Shown: piece by piece, positions 11,601 to 22,458 of the stretch
Layout: each line of letters opens with the position of its first letter
Numbering within the stretch: position 1 is the stretch's first letter
NCBI GenBank assembly: GCA_965240325.2
Contig: OZ251247.1
Location: forward strand, 806,001-870,000
From: Rebecca billardiae RCC1528
Lineage: Eukaryota > Haptophyta
Length of the DNA: 64,000 nt
Direction: 5' to 3'
Notes under the pieces: generated by a model
The model's database searches: none
Told to the model about the DNA's origin: nothing
What the model saw: only the letters and a program-made list of their open reading frames with translations
Made by a program: the position numbers and the translations under genes

Positions 11601-11812
11601 AGTCGTCGGGCAGCCCATCGTAGCCCTGTGCAGCAGCCCACCACAGCGACGACCAGTAGCGGCGCAGTAATTCCTCACTGATGTGATATGACACCATCAA
11701 GGGTGGTCGACTGGTCTGCTATTGTACTCTGCTTGATGCGCTACTGACGGCCGAGGACCCGCCAAGCATTTGCGCGCAGCACATCGCGCTGCGGCAGCGC
11801 ATGCGAAGTGCG

Positions 11813-13327
11813 ATGGCACCGACGACACGGCATCAGCGCGCAGAGCGGGCGCTCCGGCTGACACACCTGCCGCCCGACCTGCTCGGGCGCGTCCTCCGCC
11901 ACCTGGATGGCGTGGCCGACCTCGCCGCCGCGAACGGGGCCTCGCGCCTCCTCGACACTCCCGTCGAGCACGCGCTGCGCGAGCGCGCGAGAACGCGCGG
12001 GCACGCGCGCGCGCTGCCGGCGGCGCTGCCTTCCGGCACGCGCACGTGGAAGGGGGAGCTGTTTTCGCGCGAGCGCGTGCTGCAGCTGGCGCGTGCGCAC
12101 GCCTGCGTCGTCGCAGCTGGCGCAGGCTGCCCGGAGGCGCCTCCCTTCAGCGCGTTTGTGGACGCGGACGGCGCCGTGTACGCGTGCGGCGACGAACGAG
12201 ACTGGGGCGTTCTGACTTGCCCGCTGGCGACCGGCCTCCGCGAGGCGCTCGACGCGGAGCCGTCGGGCGGCTCGGGCGTGCCCTCGCCGGCGCGTGTGCC
12301 CTCGCTCTCGTCTGTGCGCGTGCGCTCCGTGGCCGCAGGCTCGGATCACCTGCTCGCGCTGAGCGAGGCTGGGACAGTGTACGCGTGCGGCAACAACGAC
12401 TTGGGCCAGCTCGGGCTGGGGGACGAAGAAGGGGTCGACAAGTTCGCGTTCGCGCCTGTACGAGGGCTGTCGAGTGAGGTCGTCGTCGGCATCGCCGCCA
12501 TGCTGGACCACAGCCTCGCGCTCACGGCCGCGGGCTGTGCGTACAGCTGGGGCCTCAACTGGTCCGGCCAGCTCGGCCACGGCGACACAGAGCAGCGGTG
12601 GGAGCCGACGTGCATCGAGGCGCTGGACGGCGTGCGCGTGGGCGGCGTGGCTGCGGGCGCCAGCCACACGCTGCTGCTGGCCGCGCGCGGCGCCGTCTAC
12701 TCGTGCGGCGCTGGCTCGGACGGCCAGCTCGGCCACCGCAACTGTCAGGATCAGCTCACGCCGAGGCGCATCGAGGCGCTCGCGGGTGTGCGCGCCGTGC
12801 ACGTGAGCGCCGGTGCTAAGCACAGCCTGGTGGTGGACGCGGCGGGCAAGGTGTACTCGTTCGGCGTCCCCCGTGCCAGGTCATGCCGGTCCAACCGCGG
12901 GCGTCCGTTGAAGCACCTGCTGGTGCCCAGACGAGTGGACGGCCTCGGGCGCGTGCACGCGGTGCGCGTGTGCGCAGGCTCATTCTGTAGCGCCGTCGTC
13001 GGCGCGGATGGCAGTGTGCACACGTTCGGGACCAACGACCTTGGTCGGCTGGGCCTGGGCACCAGCACAGCGCAGAACCCGGACCCAACGCTCGTGGAGG
13101 CGCTGGGGCACGCGCGGGTGCCGAGCTGCGTATTCGGCGAGACGCACACGCTGTTCGTCACTGCTGACGGCAGCGTGTATTCGTGCGGCGAGCGCTCGGC
13201 TGCGCTCGGCCTGGGCGTCACGAGCGCCGAGCCGGACGAGGACTCCGGCGAGCTCTCGTCGTGGGACGATGACGATGACGCCAAGGCAGTCCCTGAGCCG
13301 ACGTTGGTGCCAGACATGATCTGCTGA
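11813..13327 (+). CDS. F-box protein with RCC1 repeats, clade A copy 3 (A3)
   Basis: Intronless, 504 aa. Start taken at the conserved MAPTTRHQ; an in-frame ATG lies 12 nt upstream at 11801. Near-duplicate of A2, including the GVPRARSCRSNRG insertion. The C-terminus differs: A2 ends VPDMLLLMVAD, whereas A3 ends VPDMIC, because a small indel after the shared VPDM codons brings an early TGA. The propeller is unaffected. Intergenic distance to A2 is 212 bp. Confidence 0.85.
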   Translation: MAPTTRHQRAERALRLTHLPPDLLGRVLRHLDGVADLAAANGASRLLDTPVEHALRERARTRGHARALPAALPSGTRTWKGELFSRERVLQLARAHACVVAAGAGCPEAPPFSAFVDADGAVYACGDERDWGVLTCPLATGLREALDAEPSGGSGVPSPARVPSLSSVRVRSVAAGSDHLLALSEAGTVYACGNNDLGQLGLGDEEGVDKFAFAPVRGLSSEVVVGIAAMLDHSLALTAAGCAYSWGLNWSGQLGHGDTEQRWEPTCIEALDGVRVGGVAAGASHTLLLAARGAVYSCGAGSDGQLGHRNCQDQLTPRRIEALAGVRAVHVSAGAKHSLVVDAAGKVYSFGVPRARSCRSNRGRPLKHLLVPRRVDGLGRVHAVRVCAGSFCSAVVGADGSVHTFGTNDLGRLGLGTSTAQNPDPTLVEALGHARVPSCVFGETHTLFVTADGSVYSCGERSAALGLGVTSAEPDEDSGELSSWDDDDDAKAVPEPTLVPDMIC

Positions 13328-13649
13328 TGGCGGCGGCGTTCTGGCGGCATCGTCCGCTGCTACATGATACATGTGGGGCGGTAGTCGCCCGGTAACAGTA
13401 AACAGTTCGTACGGCGTAGTTAGCACTACTCAGTCACGGCGGGACAGCAGCCCTGTGACAGCCTCAGCCACATCCATCTGGCGCAGTGACAAACAACTGA
13501 GGGCCGTGCAGTGAGTCCTGACCGGGCGGCCGAACCGGAAGAACCGCCGCGCGAGAAGGGCGAGGGACACGGGGCCAACGCGACAGCCACTCTGGAACTC
13601 GGCCAGCAGCGCTTGACGCGCAGCAGCGCAGATCGAATAAGTGCGAGCG

Positions 13650-15188
13650 ATGGCACCCACGACACGGCATCAGCGCGCAGAGCGGGCGCTCCGGCTGACC
13701 CACCTGCCGCCCGACTTGCTCGGGCGCGTCCTCCGCCACCTGGACAGCGTGGCCGACCTCGCCGCCGCGAACGGGGCCTCGCGCCTCCTCGGCACTCCCG
13801 TCGAGCACGCGCTGCGCGAGCGCGCGAGCGCGCGCGGGCACGATCGCGCGCTGCCGGCGGCGCTGCCCTCGGGCGTGCGCACGTGGAAGGCGGAGCTTTT
13901 CGCGCGCGAGCGCGTGCTGCAGCTGGCGCGAACGCACACATGCGTCGTCGCAGCCGCCGCAGGCAGCCCGGAGGCGGCTCCCTTCAGCGCGTTTGTGGAC
14001 GCGGACGGCGCCGTGCACGCGTGCGGCGAATCGTGCATTGAAGATCGGCTGATGGGCATCCGGAGGTGCCCGCTGGCGACCGGTCTCTGCGAGGGTCTCG
14101 ACCTGTTTGAAGGGCCGGCCGAGCCCTCGCCGACGCGCGTGCCCTCGCTCTCGTCCGTGCGCGTGCGCGCTGTGGCGGCAGGTTCGGAGCACCTGCTCGC
14201 GCTAGGCGAGGCAGGCGCCGTGTACGCCTGTGGCAAGAACGGTGACGGGCAGCTCGGGCTGGGGGACTCGAAGGAGCGGAGCTCGTTCGCTCCGGTGCGA
14301 GGGCTGGCGAGTGAAGTCGTCGTTGGCATCGCCGCCAAGTTTGACCACAGCCTGGCGCTCAGCGCCGCTGGCTGCGCGTACAGCTGGGGCCACAACGAGT
14401 GGGGCCAGCTCGGCCACGGCGACACGGAGCAGCGGTTGAAGCCGACGCGCATCGAGGCGCTGGACGGCGTGCGCGTGGGCGGCGTGGCCGCGGGCGCTGA
14501 CCACACGTTACTGCTCTCTGCGCATGGCGCCGTCTATTCGTGCGGCCACGGCTACTACGGCGCTCTCGGCAACAGCGACCAGCAGAATCAGCTCATGCCG
14601 AGGCGCATCAAGAGCCTTGCGCGCGTGCGCGCCGTGCACGTGAGCGCGGGTGTTGCGCTCAGCCTGGTGGTGGACGCGGCAGGCAGGGTATACGCGTTCG
14701 GCGGCTTCGATGGCGTTTACATAGCATCCCGGCTCTTCGGCGGGCGTGTTCGGCGCATCCAGCGTGTCCCCAGGCTGGTGGACTGCCTCTGCCGCGTGCG
14801 CGCGGTGCGCGTGTGGGCGGGCACGTCGACCTGCGCAGTCGTCGGGGCGGATGGCAGCGTGCACACGTTCGGGAGCAACGAGCATGGCCAGCTGGGCCTG
14901 GGCACCGCCACCGAGGAGACCCTGGGCCCAGAGCGCGTGGTGGCTCTGGGGCACGCGCGGGTGGTGAGCTGCGCGTTCGGCGAGGCGCACGCGCTGTTCG
15001 TCACTGCGGACGGCAGCGTGTATTCGTGCGGCGAGCGGTCGGCTGCGCTCGGCCTGGGCGTCACGAGCGCCGAGCCGGCCTTGCACGCATTCAATTATGA
15101 GGACGAGGACGCCAGCGAGCAGCCCGTGTTTGATGGCGGTGATGACTACGAGCCCGTCATCGTGCCAACGATGCGGTGCCCAGCGTGA
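13650..15188 (+). CDS. F-box protein with RCC1 repeats, clade A copy 4 (A4)
   Basis: Intronless, 512 aa, start at the conserved MAPTTRHQ. F-box at about 17-50, RCC1 repeats from about 165 to 475. It lacks the A2/A3 blade insertion and has instead a divergent segment beginning GGFDGVYIASRLFGGRVR at the same place, so this loop is the variable part of the clade. The tail is acidic but differs in sequence (NYEDEDASEQPVFDGGDDYEPV). Last member of the clade A array. Confidence 0.85.
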   Translation: MAPTTRHQRAERALRLTHLPPDLLGRVLRHLDSVADLAAANGASRLLGTPVEHALRERASARGHDRALPAALPSGVRTWKAELFARERVLQLARTHTCVVAAAAGSPEAAPFSAFVDADGAVHACGESCIEDRLMGIRRCPLATGLCEGLDLFEGPAEPSPTRVPSLSSVRVRAVAAGSEHLLALGEAGAVYACGKNGDGQLGLGDSKERSSFAPVRGLASEVVVGIAAKFDHSLALSAAGCAYSWGHNEWGQLGHGDTEQRLKPTRIEALDGVRVGGVAAGADHTLLLSAHGAVYSCGHGYYGALGNSDQQNQLMPRRIKSLARVRAVHVSAGVALSLVVDAAGRVYAFGGFDGVYIASRLFGGRVRRIQRVPRLVDCLCRVRAVRVWAGTSTCAVVGADGSVHTFGSNEHGQLGLGTATEETLGPERVVALGHARVVSCAFGEAHALFVTADGSVYSCGERSAALGLGVTSAEPALHAFNYEDEDASEQPVFDGGDDYEPVIVPTMRCPA

Positions 15189-17469
15189 CCTGCTGATTAC
15201 ATTTCCGCGCGCCCGGGTCGCAGGCGGATGACGACGATATGATGGCGCGATGATGATGACGACTGCTACGCGCGACGACGATCGTCGCTCGGCCTCGCGG
15301 CTCGCTCGCGCGCGTCGATCGTCGTGCCGCGATGATGTAGTGATGACATACTTGCATGTTGGCGCGGGGCGCTACCGGGGCGTGGCGCGGTACTATATCT
15401 CTCTCTCTCTCTCTCTCTCTCTCGACGGCAGCATTGTCAGTCTAATGTCACAGTCCGCTATGAGTATGAGACATGAGTCTCATCAGCATCGTCATGGCAT
15501 CGTCGTAGTCCGACTGCTGATCCGCGACTACTGCTAACATATATAGTCTAATAAGCCGCGCAGCGCAGGTGGATCGCGCTCCAGCAGCTCAAGGCCGCGC
15601 TGCTCAAGCCATTCGATCACGGTTCAGGCTATGCTCTGCCACCAGCGCCGACTTCGTGTCGACCGGATCGGGTACTGCCCGGACGACGTGAATCAGGAGA
15701 CCTGCGCCGTCCTACCTGTGTCGTTAAATCATATATATAGCAGAATGTATATGGCGGGCCGTAGGTCCGCCCCTTGTAGTGCCCGGGAAAAGGATAAGAA
15801 AAAGAAAAGGAAAAAAGAAAATCGCCTCGCAGAGAAAAGAAAATCGCTTCGCTCACTACCGGGCGCCCTCGCAGCTCCCACTGGGGACGCTCGGCCGAAA
15901 ACAACAGACGCATGGCGCGGAGCGCATGGGCCGCGCGCGCCAAATCCAACGCCGGCGCGGACATCGCGCGAGGATTTCCTAGACGGGTTTTCGCCCGATT
16001 CGCGATTGCTGCCGTCGTCGTCTCGCGTGCAGGTCGAACGAGGGCCAAAGTCGACGCGTTTGGAGGTACGCTCGGCGCGTCGACACGATCGTGCGACCTG
16101 GGGCGGTCCTCGCCCGACTTGCACGTTGAGCGCTCGCACCAGCCATAGTAGCAAGCGCTGCGCACGATGGCCGCCTCGCGCGATTCACCGCCGCGCGTCG
16201 GGCTCGGTGCGGAAAGGCCCTCATCACGAGGTGTCTCGCGGGCGGGAAGCGCCATCGCACGCGACGCAAGATTTGGCGCGGCCTTCCGAACTCGATCGCC
16301 GGAATCCGCGCACCGGACAGTCCGGACTGTCTGTCGCGGTCCCTCAGCCGAAGCCCACGTCCGGCCTGCATGGCGTCGACGGTGACCAATGCGACGGAAG
16401 CGCAGCGCCAACGGCGTACGACGCGCAGCGGACGCACCTCCCGGGTCTGTCGCCGTGGCAGCAACCGCGTCATCGCGAGTTGGCGACCCTCGCCGCAGCG
16501 CGACACAGACAAGCCCGTGATGCCATCCGCAGAGAGATGAAACGTCGAGCATGCAACATCGCCGCGCCATGGCCTCGTCCATGGCGCAGGCGCTGCGGGA
16601 CGAGGCGGAAGTCGTCACGCCGGTGACGGATGCGCTGCGATTCGTGTGCTCGCGTGAGCAGCGCTTGCCCACTCTCGATCGCGAGTGGCACACGCTGTCG
16701 CTGTGCGCGCGCGCGCGCACAACCAACAGCTCCTCGTGCCGCCGAGCACGGGAGCGCCAGACCTGTCGAAGATGCGAAGAGCGACGACCGCGTGAACGTC
16801 AACGCGCTCGTGCTCAGCGTGGTGGCCGTGTACGACGTCAACGCGACCTGCGCCGAGCCCATCATGCCTGGAGCCGACATCGACAAGCATCCTCGCGACG
16901 ACCGCTCTCGGCTGGCGGCATTAGGAGGACATGCACATGATCTACTCTGGCGGCTTCGTCGGCGGCGAGGCGCTCGATTACGCCATCGCGGTCGAGATGC
17001 GGCACATACAGCGCGTACCCGCGCTCGCGCGGAGCAACGGGCTACCCGCCCCGCCCCGCGTGCTGCACATTCCCTCGTGGAGGTGGGCCTCGCTGATGCG
17101 CATATACAATACTCTAAGAGTACAGATGACCGTGAATAAACGTGAGTGTACATCACGTCGGGGAGCCAACTTCACGTGTCACTGGTCCTTGCACTCGACT
17201 GTCCGTCACCCACGGCCACGAGCGAATGTGGAAAGACGCGAACCCGCAAAGGATACATTGCGACAGCACTGGCACGGCCCGCCGACCCCCCCGCCCGCCA
17301 GGGCACAGTGACAGTTTATATATGACGAGTATATATATCACAGTGCCGGATTGGAATTTTCCATGACGCTTCGGACGGTCCGCAGCTCGAGTCAGCGAAT
17401 CCGGTCTCCGGGCCGGACAGTGGAACTCGATCGGGTGGAAGCGGCGACGACTTTGCGGCGGACGGGACG
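15189..17469. other. Gene-poor region downstream of the clade A array
   Basis: Long frames here show no recognisable domain or family-like composition, and the base composition is less GC-rich than in the neighbouring genes, with A-rich patches at 15785-15845. The segment 16930-17140 contains a short frame starting MHMIYSGGFVGGEALDY that could be a gene remnant, but I cannot assign it. A (CT)n tract lies at 15396-15423. Confidence 0.5.
15396..15423 (+). repeat. (CT)n microsatellite
   Basis: About 14 uninterrupted CT units, downstream of A4. Confidence 0.95.
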
Positions 17470-18612
17470 GGTCAAACCAAGGGTGTCCAGCGACAGGGTC
17501 CGCAACAGCCAGTGCGCAGCGCGGCAGAGGCTGTGACATCGCGAGGTCGCCGCTCGCCAGTCCGAGTGGGACTCGCCCGCCCGCCGCCGTGCACGGCGGC
17601 GGAGCCGCTCGCGCCGTGCGCTCCTGCGGCCGTCGGATCGGGCTGCGTAGGCGGCGCGCGGCTTGGGCCGTCGCTGAGCCACCCAGCGCCCCTCGCTGCG
17701 CCGCGCGCCTTCCTCGTCCTCGCCTCCTCCGCGCCTTGAAGCAGCACGCACACGCGCGGCGCCGCCACAAAAGCAGCGCAGGCGCTCGCGTGCAAGCGCG
17801 CGCGCGCAGCGCGCGACGGGCTCGACTCAGGGCTCGCGCCGCTGCGGGGGCATGCAGCACCATCACATGCGCGCGCGACGCCACCTCGAACTTGCGCATC
17901 GCTGTGACCGTTACGCGCCAAATGCTCACACGTCCTCGTGTTGAAGTAGGCCCAATCTGACCAGAACCTGCCATGCGTCAGGACGACTTCTTAGGCAAGA
18001 CACGATGACAGCTACGTACGCGGCGCTTCTCAGCAAGCGTGGAGACCACAAGAGAAGCGCACGCAAGCATGACCGTCCCCGCATCGATCGCGTCGACGTA
18101 CTCAAGGCCCGTTGTGGAAGCTTCCGTCGCACGTGTGTTGATGCCAAGTCAGACCATTTTGTAACGTGCATCAGCGTGCACTGACGGTCAAACGCGCAGG
18201 CTCGAGGTGGCGTCGCGCGCGCATGTGATAGCACTGCATGTCCCCGCAGAGGCTCGAACACCGAGTCGAGTCCGTCGTGCGCTGCGCGCGCGCGCTTGCA
18301 CGCGAGCGCCTGCGCTGCTTTTGTGGCGGCGCCGCGCGTGTGCGTGCTGCTTCAAGGCGCGGAGGAGGCGAGGACGAGGAAGGCGCGCGGCGCAGCGAGG
18401 GGCGCTGGGTGGCTCAGCGACGGCCCAAGCCGCGCGCCGCCTACGCAGCCCGATCCGACGGCCGCAGGAGCGCACGGCGCGAGCGGCTCCGCCGCCGTGC
18501 ACGGCGGCGGGCGGGCGAGTCCCACTGGCGAGCGGCGACCTGCCTCTTCCCCAGCCTCTGCCGCGCTGCGCACTGGCTGTTGCGGACCCTGGACACCCTT
18601 GGTCAAACGAGC
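17470..18612. repeat. Long inverted repeat (fold-back element), arms about 420 bp
   Basis: The left arm (about 17470-17903) and right arm (about 18192-18612) are near-identical reverse complements. The same protein-like reading (MHGGGAARAVRSCGRR...) appears on the plus strand from about 17589 and on the minus strand from 18502. They differ by small indels, for example near 17535-17565 versus 18530-18560. The spacer is about 290 bp and looks unrelated. Composition suggests neither arm is a real gene. Possible fold-back transposon, or a head-to-head duplication that could transcribe into a long hairpin RNA. Confidence 0.8.
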
Positions 18613-19255
18613 GGCTGCCTCGGCTCGCGGCGCGATCTACTCGGCCAAGGCCGACGAGGCTGCTCGCGGGCCCGACTATGCGTCGACGCGGGCTGGGGTC
18701 GTCTTCCGCGTGGCGCTGGGCAAGTTCCTCGCCGCCCTGACGGGTGCTCTCCTTTCGCCCTCACTGCGCGCGCGGTGCGAGCGCGCCGCGGCCCGCATGC
18801 GCCGCGCGCGGTTGCGCCCGAGCCTGATGATGCTTCAGTCGACACGGCAGGTGGCTCGCGCAGGGTGGGATTGTGCGCGGGTGCCGCTGGCAGTGCGTCT
18901 CTCCCTCCTGGGTTTGCAGGAGAGGCGGCTAGTTTGCACCGTGTACACTGAACTGCGCCCGCCGGCGCGACCCGCGATTGCTCCGCGTCGCGCAGTTGAC
19001 TGGCGACCTCGAGCGAGCCTGGGGCGTGGAGGCGACCGACGGCGGGGTGCGACTTGCCCACCGACCCGGGCCGCATCACCCAGCGCAGCCTCGCCCGCGA
19101 CGACGCTTCGCCTGGCTGCCACTGCTCAGCCGCGTGCCCGGCGGGCCGGGCGACGTCTTAGTCCGATAGTGCCGAGCGCGGCTGCAGCGCAGCACGCGAG
19201 AGGCTGGAGCGCCATGACGCGGATGGCGGAGCGGGCTTTGGGCTGGCTGGCATGA
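18613..19255 (+). other. Open frame with a weak PARP-like fragment, possible relic
   Basis: The plus-strand frame ends at 19255. A short stretch reads AIYSAKADEAARG and then AGVVFRVALGKFL, which resembles the pattern in the PARP catalytic fold where a GIYFA..KADEY segment is followed by a ..RVxLG strand. The rest is unrecognisable and the frame runs into the inverted-repeat arm upstream, so no gene model is offered. Confidence 0.2.
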
Positions 19256-20601
19256 GCCGCCAGGCTGTACCGTCCGCGCAGATCGCGCTCGGCCCGGCCG
19301 CAGCCCTCCTGAGCGCGCGCCTCAGAGCTGAGACTGATCCGACGGACAGGCGGGCGCACGCACAGCACAACCTAGTTTATTTCCGGCAAGCTGCGACCTA
19401 TATCGTATATACGGTATATATACGCAATAATAATAATTCATCGCGTCATATCATCAGCAGCAGCGCAGCAGTATATATATATATATATATATGCTGTATA
19501 TATATATACCAGTCAGTCGTCATGCGCACATGACCATGAGTCCCGTAGCAGTCGTCAGTCTAAGCAGTCGTAGTGATCTAGCTCAGGCCTGTTTTATTTC
19601 TACGAGAGCCCAACGGCGACATTCGCCAAAACGCGGTACAATGGCGGCTTGCCCGCTTGTGGTGGGTACCGGCGTGATTGCGGAGTAGTGATGGCACGTC
19701 GTTGGCGCATGTTTGTACTAGGGCGCTGAGCTGTAGCGAAAGATCGATCATGCCAAGGCTTGCTGCTAAGCCTTGCCATGGTGCTTCGCCATGACACAGA
19801 GGTCACTCGCAGCGCACGGCAGTGTGACGATCGCCGCGCCGCGGCGGCAAACCGCGGTTGCGGGCGCGCTGCAAGCTGCAAGCACTCTGCCTTGGCTGCG
19901 TCGCGCCCGTGTCAGTTGGTGAACCAGGATTGTTGAACGGCAGATGGACCGTGCAAACGATACCAGCTCTACTCGCTCCGCCACCACTTCCTTGTCGAGC
20001 GTGAGATGTTTCCGTTGCGTGCGCTCGCATGCAGCTTGCCGCCTGCATTTGAACGTGGTCACGGCAGGTTGGTGGGCCGGTTGTTCAGGCCTCCTCGGCG
20101 TAGATGACGACAAGGTGCGTGCCGCGCGCACCCATGGCGCGCGGAAAGGCGTGCACACGCGTCATCGCGCATCTGGCAGGCTGCAGTCTTGGCCAAGATG
20201 ATGAGAACATAAGCCGACTGCCAGTGCCTCACCACGCGGGCGCGAGCGCGCAGAGAGATCTGGCTAGTCTGACCCGTGCTCTTCAGTGTACCTCGTGTGC
20301 GACGACAACGAGGCGGACGAGCGCCGCAACTGGATTCGTGCACTCACCGGTCACCGAGGAGTGCACGAATCGCATTCCTCACGCACGTGGGGGCCGCCAT
20401 CGGCCGTGAGAGGTACACTGAACGGGGCGTGACACCGATTCCCACTGGCGGGCACGGGTTTGTCGCCGTGACATAGTAAATGGAATCTGGTAGAAATAAA
20501 ACAGGCCCTCATCAATACGGACGTGTGCTGCTCGTCGGGCCTATGGCATGCACGAGTAGGATGACGACGATGATGACGCACGCACGATACGATGCCGCAC
20601 G
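19256..20601. other. Intergenic region with AT tracts and a hairpin
   Basis: Contains (TA)n tracts at about 19471-19508. A short plus-strand stretch at about 20286-20345 reads VYLVCDDNEADERRNWIRAL, which resembles the end of a PH domain but has no supporting neighbours. A 13-bp perfect inverted repeat occurs at 20333-20345 / 20359-20371. No gene is called. Confidence 0.45.
20333..20371. repeat. Small perfect hairpin, 13-bp stem
   Basis: gattcgtgcactc at 20333-20345 is the exact reverse complement of 20359-20371, with a 13-nt loop. Function unknown. Confidence 0.75.
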
Positions 20602-21437
20602 TCACACTCGCTGCTCTGGCGGCGCCATCTCTGCCGCGCCGCTCGCCGCGGCGCGCGGCGGCGAGGGCGGACCGGGCGCGGCGCCCGCGTCGTCGCCCGC
20701 GGCGCCGCCCGCCTCCGCCGCGTCCTCCGCCTCCTCCTCGTACTCAGTCTCGTCATACTCGTCGTACTCGGCTTCGTCGTCCTCCTGCGCCAGCGCCGCA
20801 GCCACCGTCACCTCCGCCGCGGCGCGCGCGGCGCGCGCGACCGCGGCGGCGAACGGCGGCGGCGGGCCTCCGAGCAGCGCGAGCGCGTCGGCGGCTGCGG
20901 CGGCGGCGGCTGGGTGCGCGTGCGCGAACGCGGCGTCTGCGGAGTGGTCGCCCGCGCCCGCCGCGGCGCGCACCGCGGCGCGCACGCGCGGCAGCAGCTC
21001 GCGCACGCACTCGTTGACCGCCCGGACACCGGCCGCCTCGACGAGCGCGATCAGCCGCGCCCGGACCAGCATGGCGCCCGCCGCGTCCGCCGCGCCCTCC
21101 GCAAAAAACGTCGACGGGCGGAACGGCGCGGTCGTGCCCCGGACTGCCAGCATGGCGCCCGCCGCCGCCGCGTCCGCCGCGCCGGCGGACGCGTGGACGC
21201 CAACGCCGCCGCACGCCGCCGCGGCCGCCGCGGCCGCCGCGCCGCCGGCCGGTGGCGCCGGTAGCTGCAGCGGCCGCGGCGGCGAGGGCAGCGGCGGCGG
21301 CGTGCCCGGCGCGGCGGGCGGCGGCGGCGGGGACGGCGGCGGCGCGCGCGCGTTCGGGTTGGGCCAGCTGAGCTCCGCTGACGACCACATCACGTGGAAC
21401 GCGTCGACCGCGGCGATGAGAGACTGCCCGGACGCGC

Positions 21438-21468
<31 letters not shown>

Positions 21469-22427
21469 GGCAGCCGCGCCGCCGCCCCACCCGCCGAAGC
21501 CGCCGCCGCCGCGCTCGCGCGGCGACGGCAGCGGCGGCGGGGGGGACGGCGTCCGCGAGCGCGACGCGCGCGAGGTGGGGCGCCGCCCGGAGGTGGCGGC
21601 GCCGCCCGCGCACGCGCCCGCGCACGCGCCGCCGGCGCCAACACCCGGACCGGACCCACCGCCAACGCCGCCAGCCGGACTGGGGAGCACAAAGGCGCAC
21701 GGCAGCGCAAACTCGCCGCCGCCCGCCGGCCCGCCGCCGCCGGGCGCCGCGCAGCCGAGCGGCGCCGACGACGCGCCGGCGCCGGCGGCGGGAACACCGG
21801 CGGTAACGGCGGCGGCGCCGCCGCCGTCCGCGGCACTCGAGCCGCGCGCCGCCTCGCCGCCACCCGCCGACGCGCGCGCCGCCTCGCCGCCGCCCGCCGA
21901 CGCGGACGCGCGCGACGCGAGCGACGCCGCGGACCCTCGTGAGGAGGAGGCGCGGTGGAACCTTCCGGGAAAGTTCAGCGGGTTGAGGTTCTGCGCGAGG
22001 GCGGCGGCGAGGGACGGGCGACGTGGCGCCTCCGAGATTGCAATCTCGGCCGCCCGGCGTGGCGCGTGGTGCGGCAGCGCGGCGGCGGCGCCACCACCGC
22101 CGCCGCCGCTCGCGCCGGGCGGCGGCGGCGGCGGCTCGGCGGCGGCGGCGGCCGGCGGCGCGGCCGCGGGCCATGCTGCCGCGCCGCCGCCCGCGCCAGC
22201 GGTCGAGATTGCAATCTCGCCGCGGCGGCCGCCGAGCGGCGCCGGCGATTCGGGTCGGCTGCCGCCGCTGCACCGAGCGACGGGCGGCGACTCGGGCTGG
22301 CTGCCGCTGCCGCCAGCGCCGCCGCCGCCATGCTGGCTGCTGCCGCGCTCACAGCTGCCGCCGCTGCCGCGCTCGGCGCTGCTCCCGCCGAGATTGCAAT
22401 CTCGGCCGCCGCTGCCGCGCCCGCCGC

Positions 22428-22458
<31 letters not shown>

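Noticed and set aside
15629-16726. A 365-codon minus-strand frame and a 331-codon plus-strand frame over the same DNA
   Set aside because: Neither has domain-like sequence, both include tracts derived from A-rich or Arg-rich composition, and they exclude each other.
20286-20345. PH-domain-like peptide VYLVCDDNEADERRNWIRAL
   Set aside because: Too short, no flanking domain sequence in any frame, and it overlaps a hairpin; probably chance or an unrecoverable relic.
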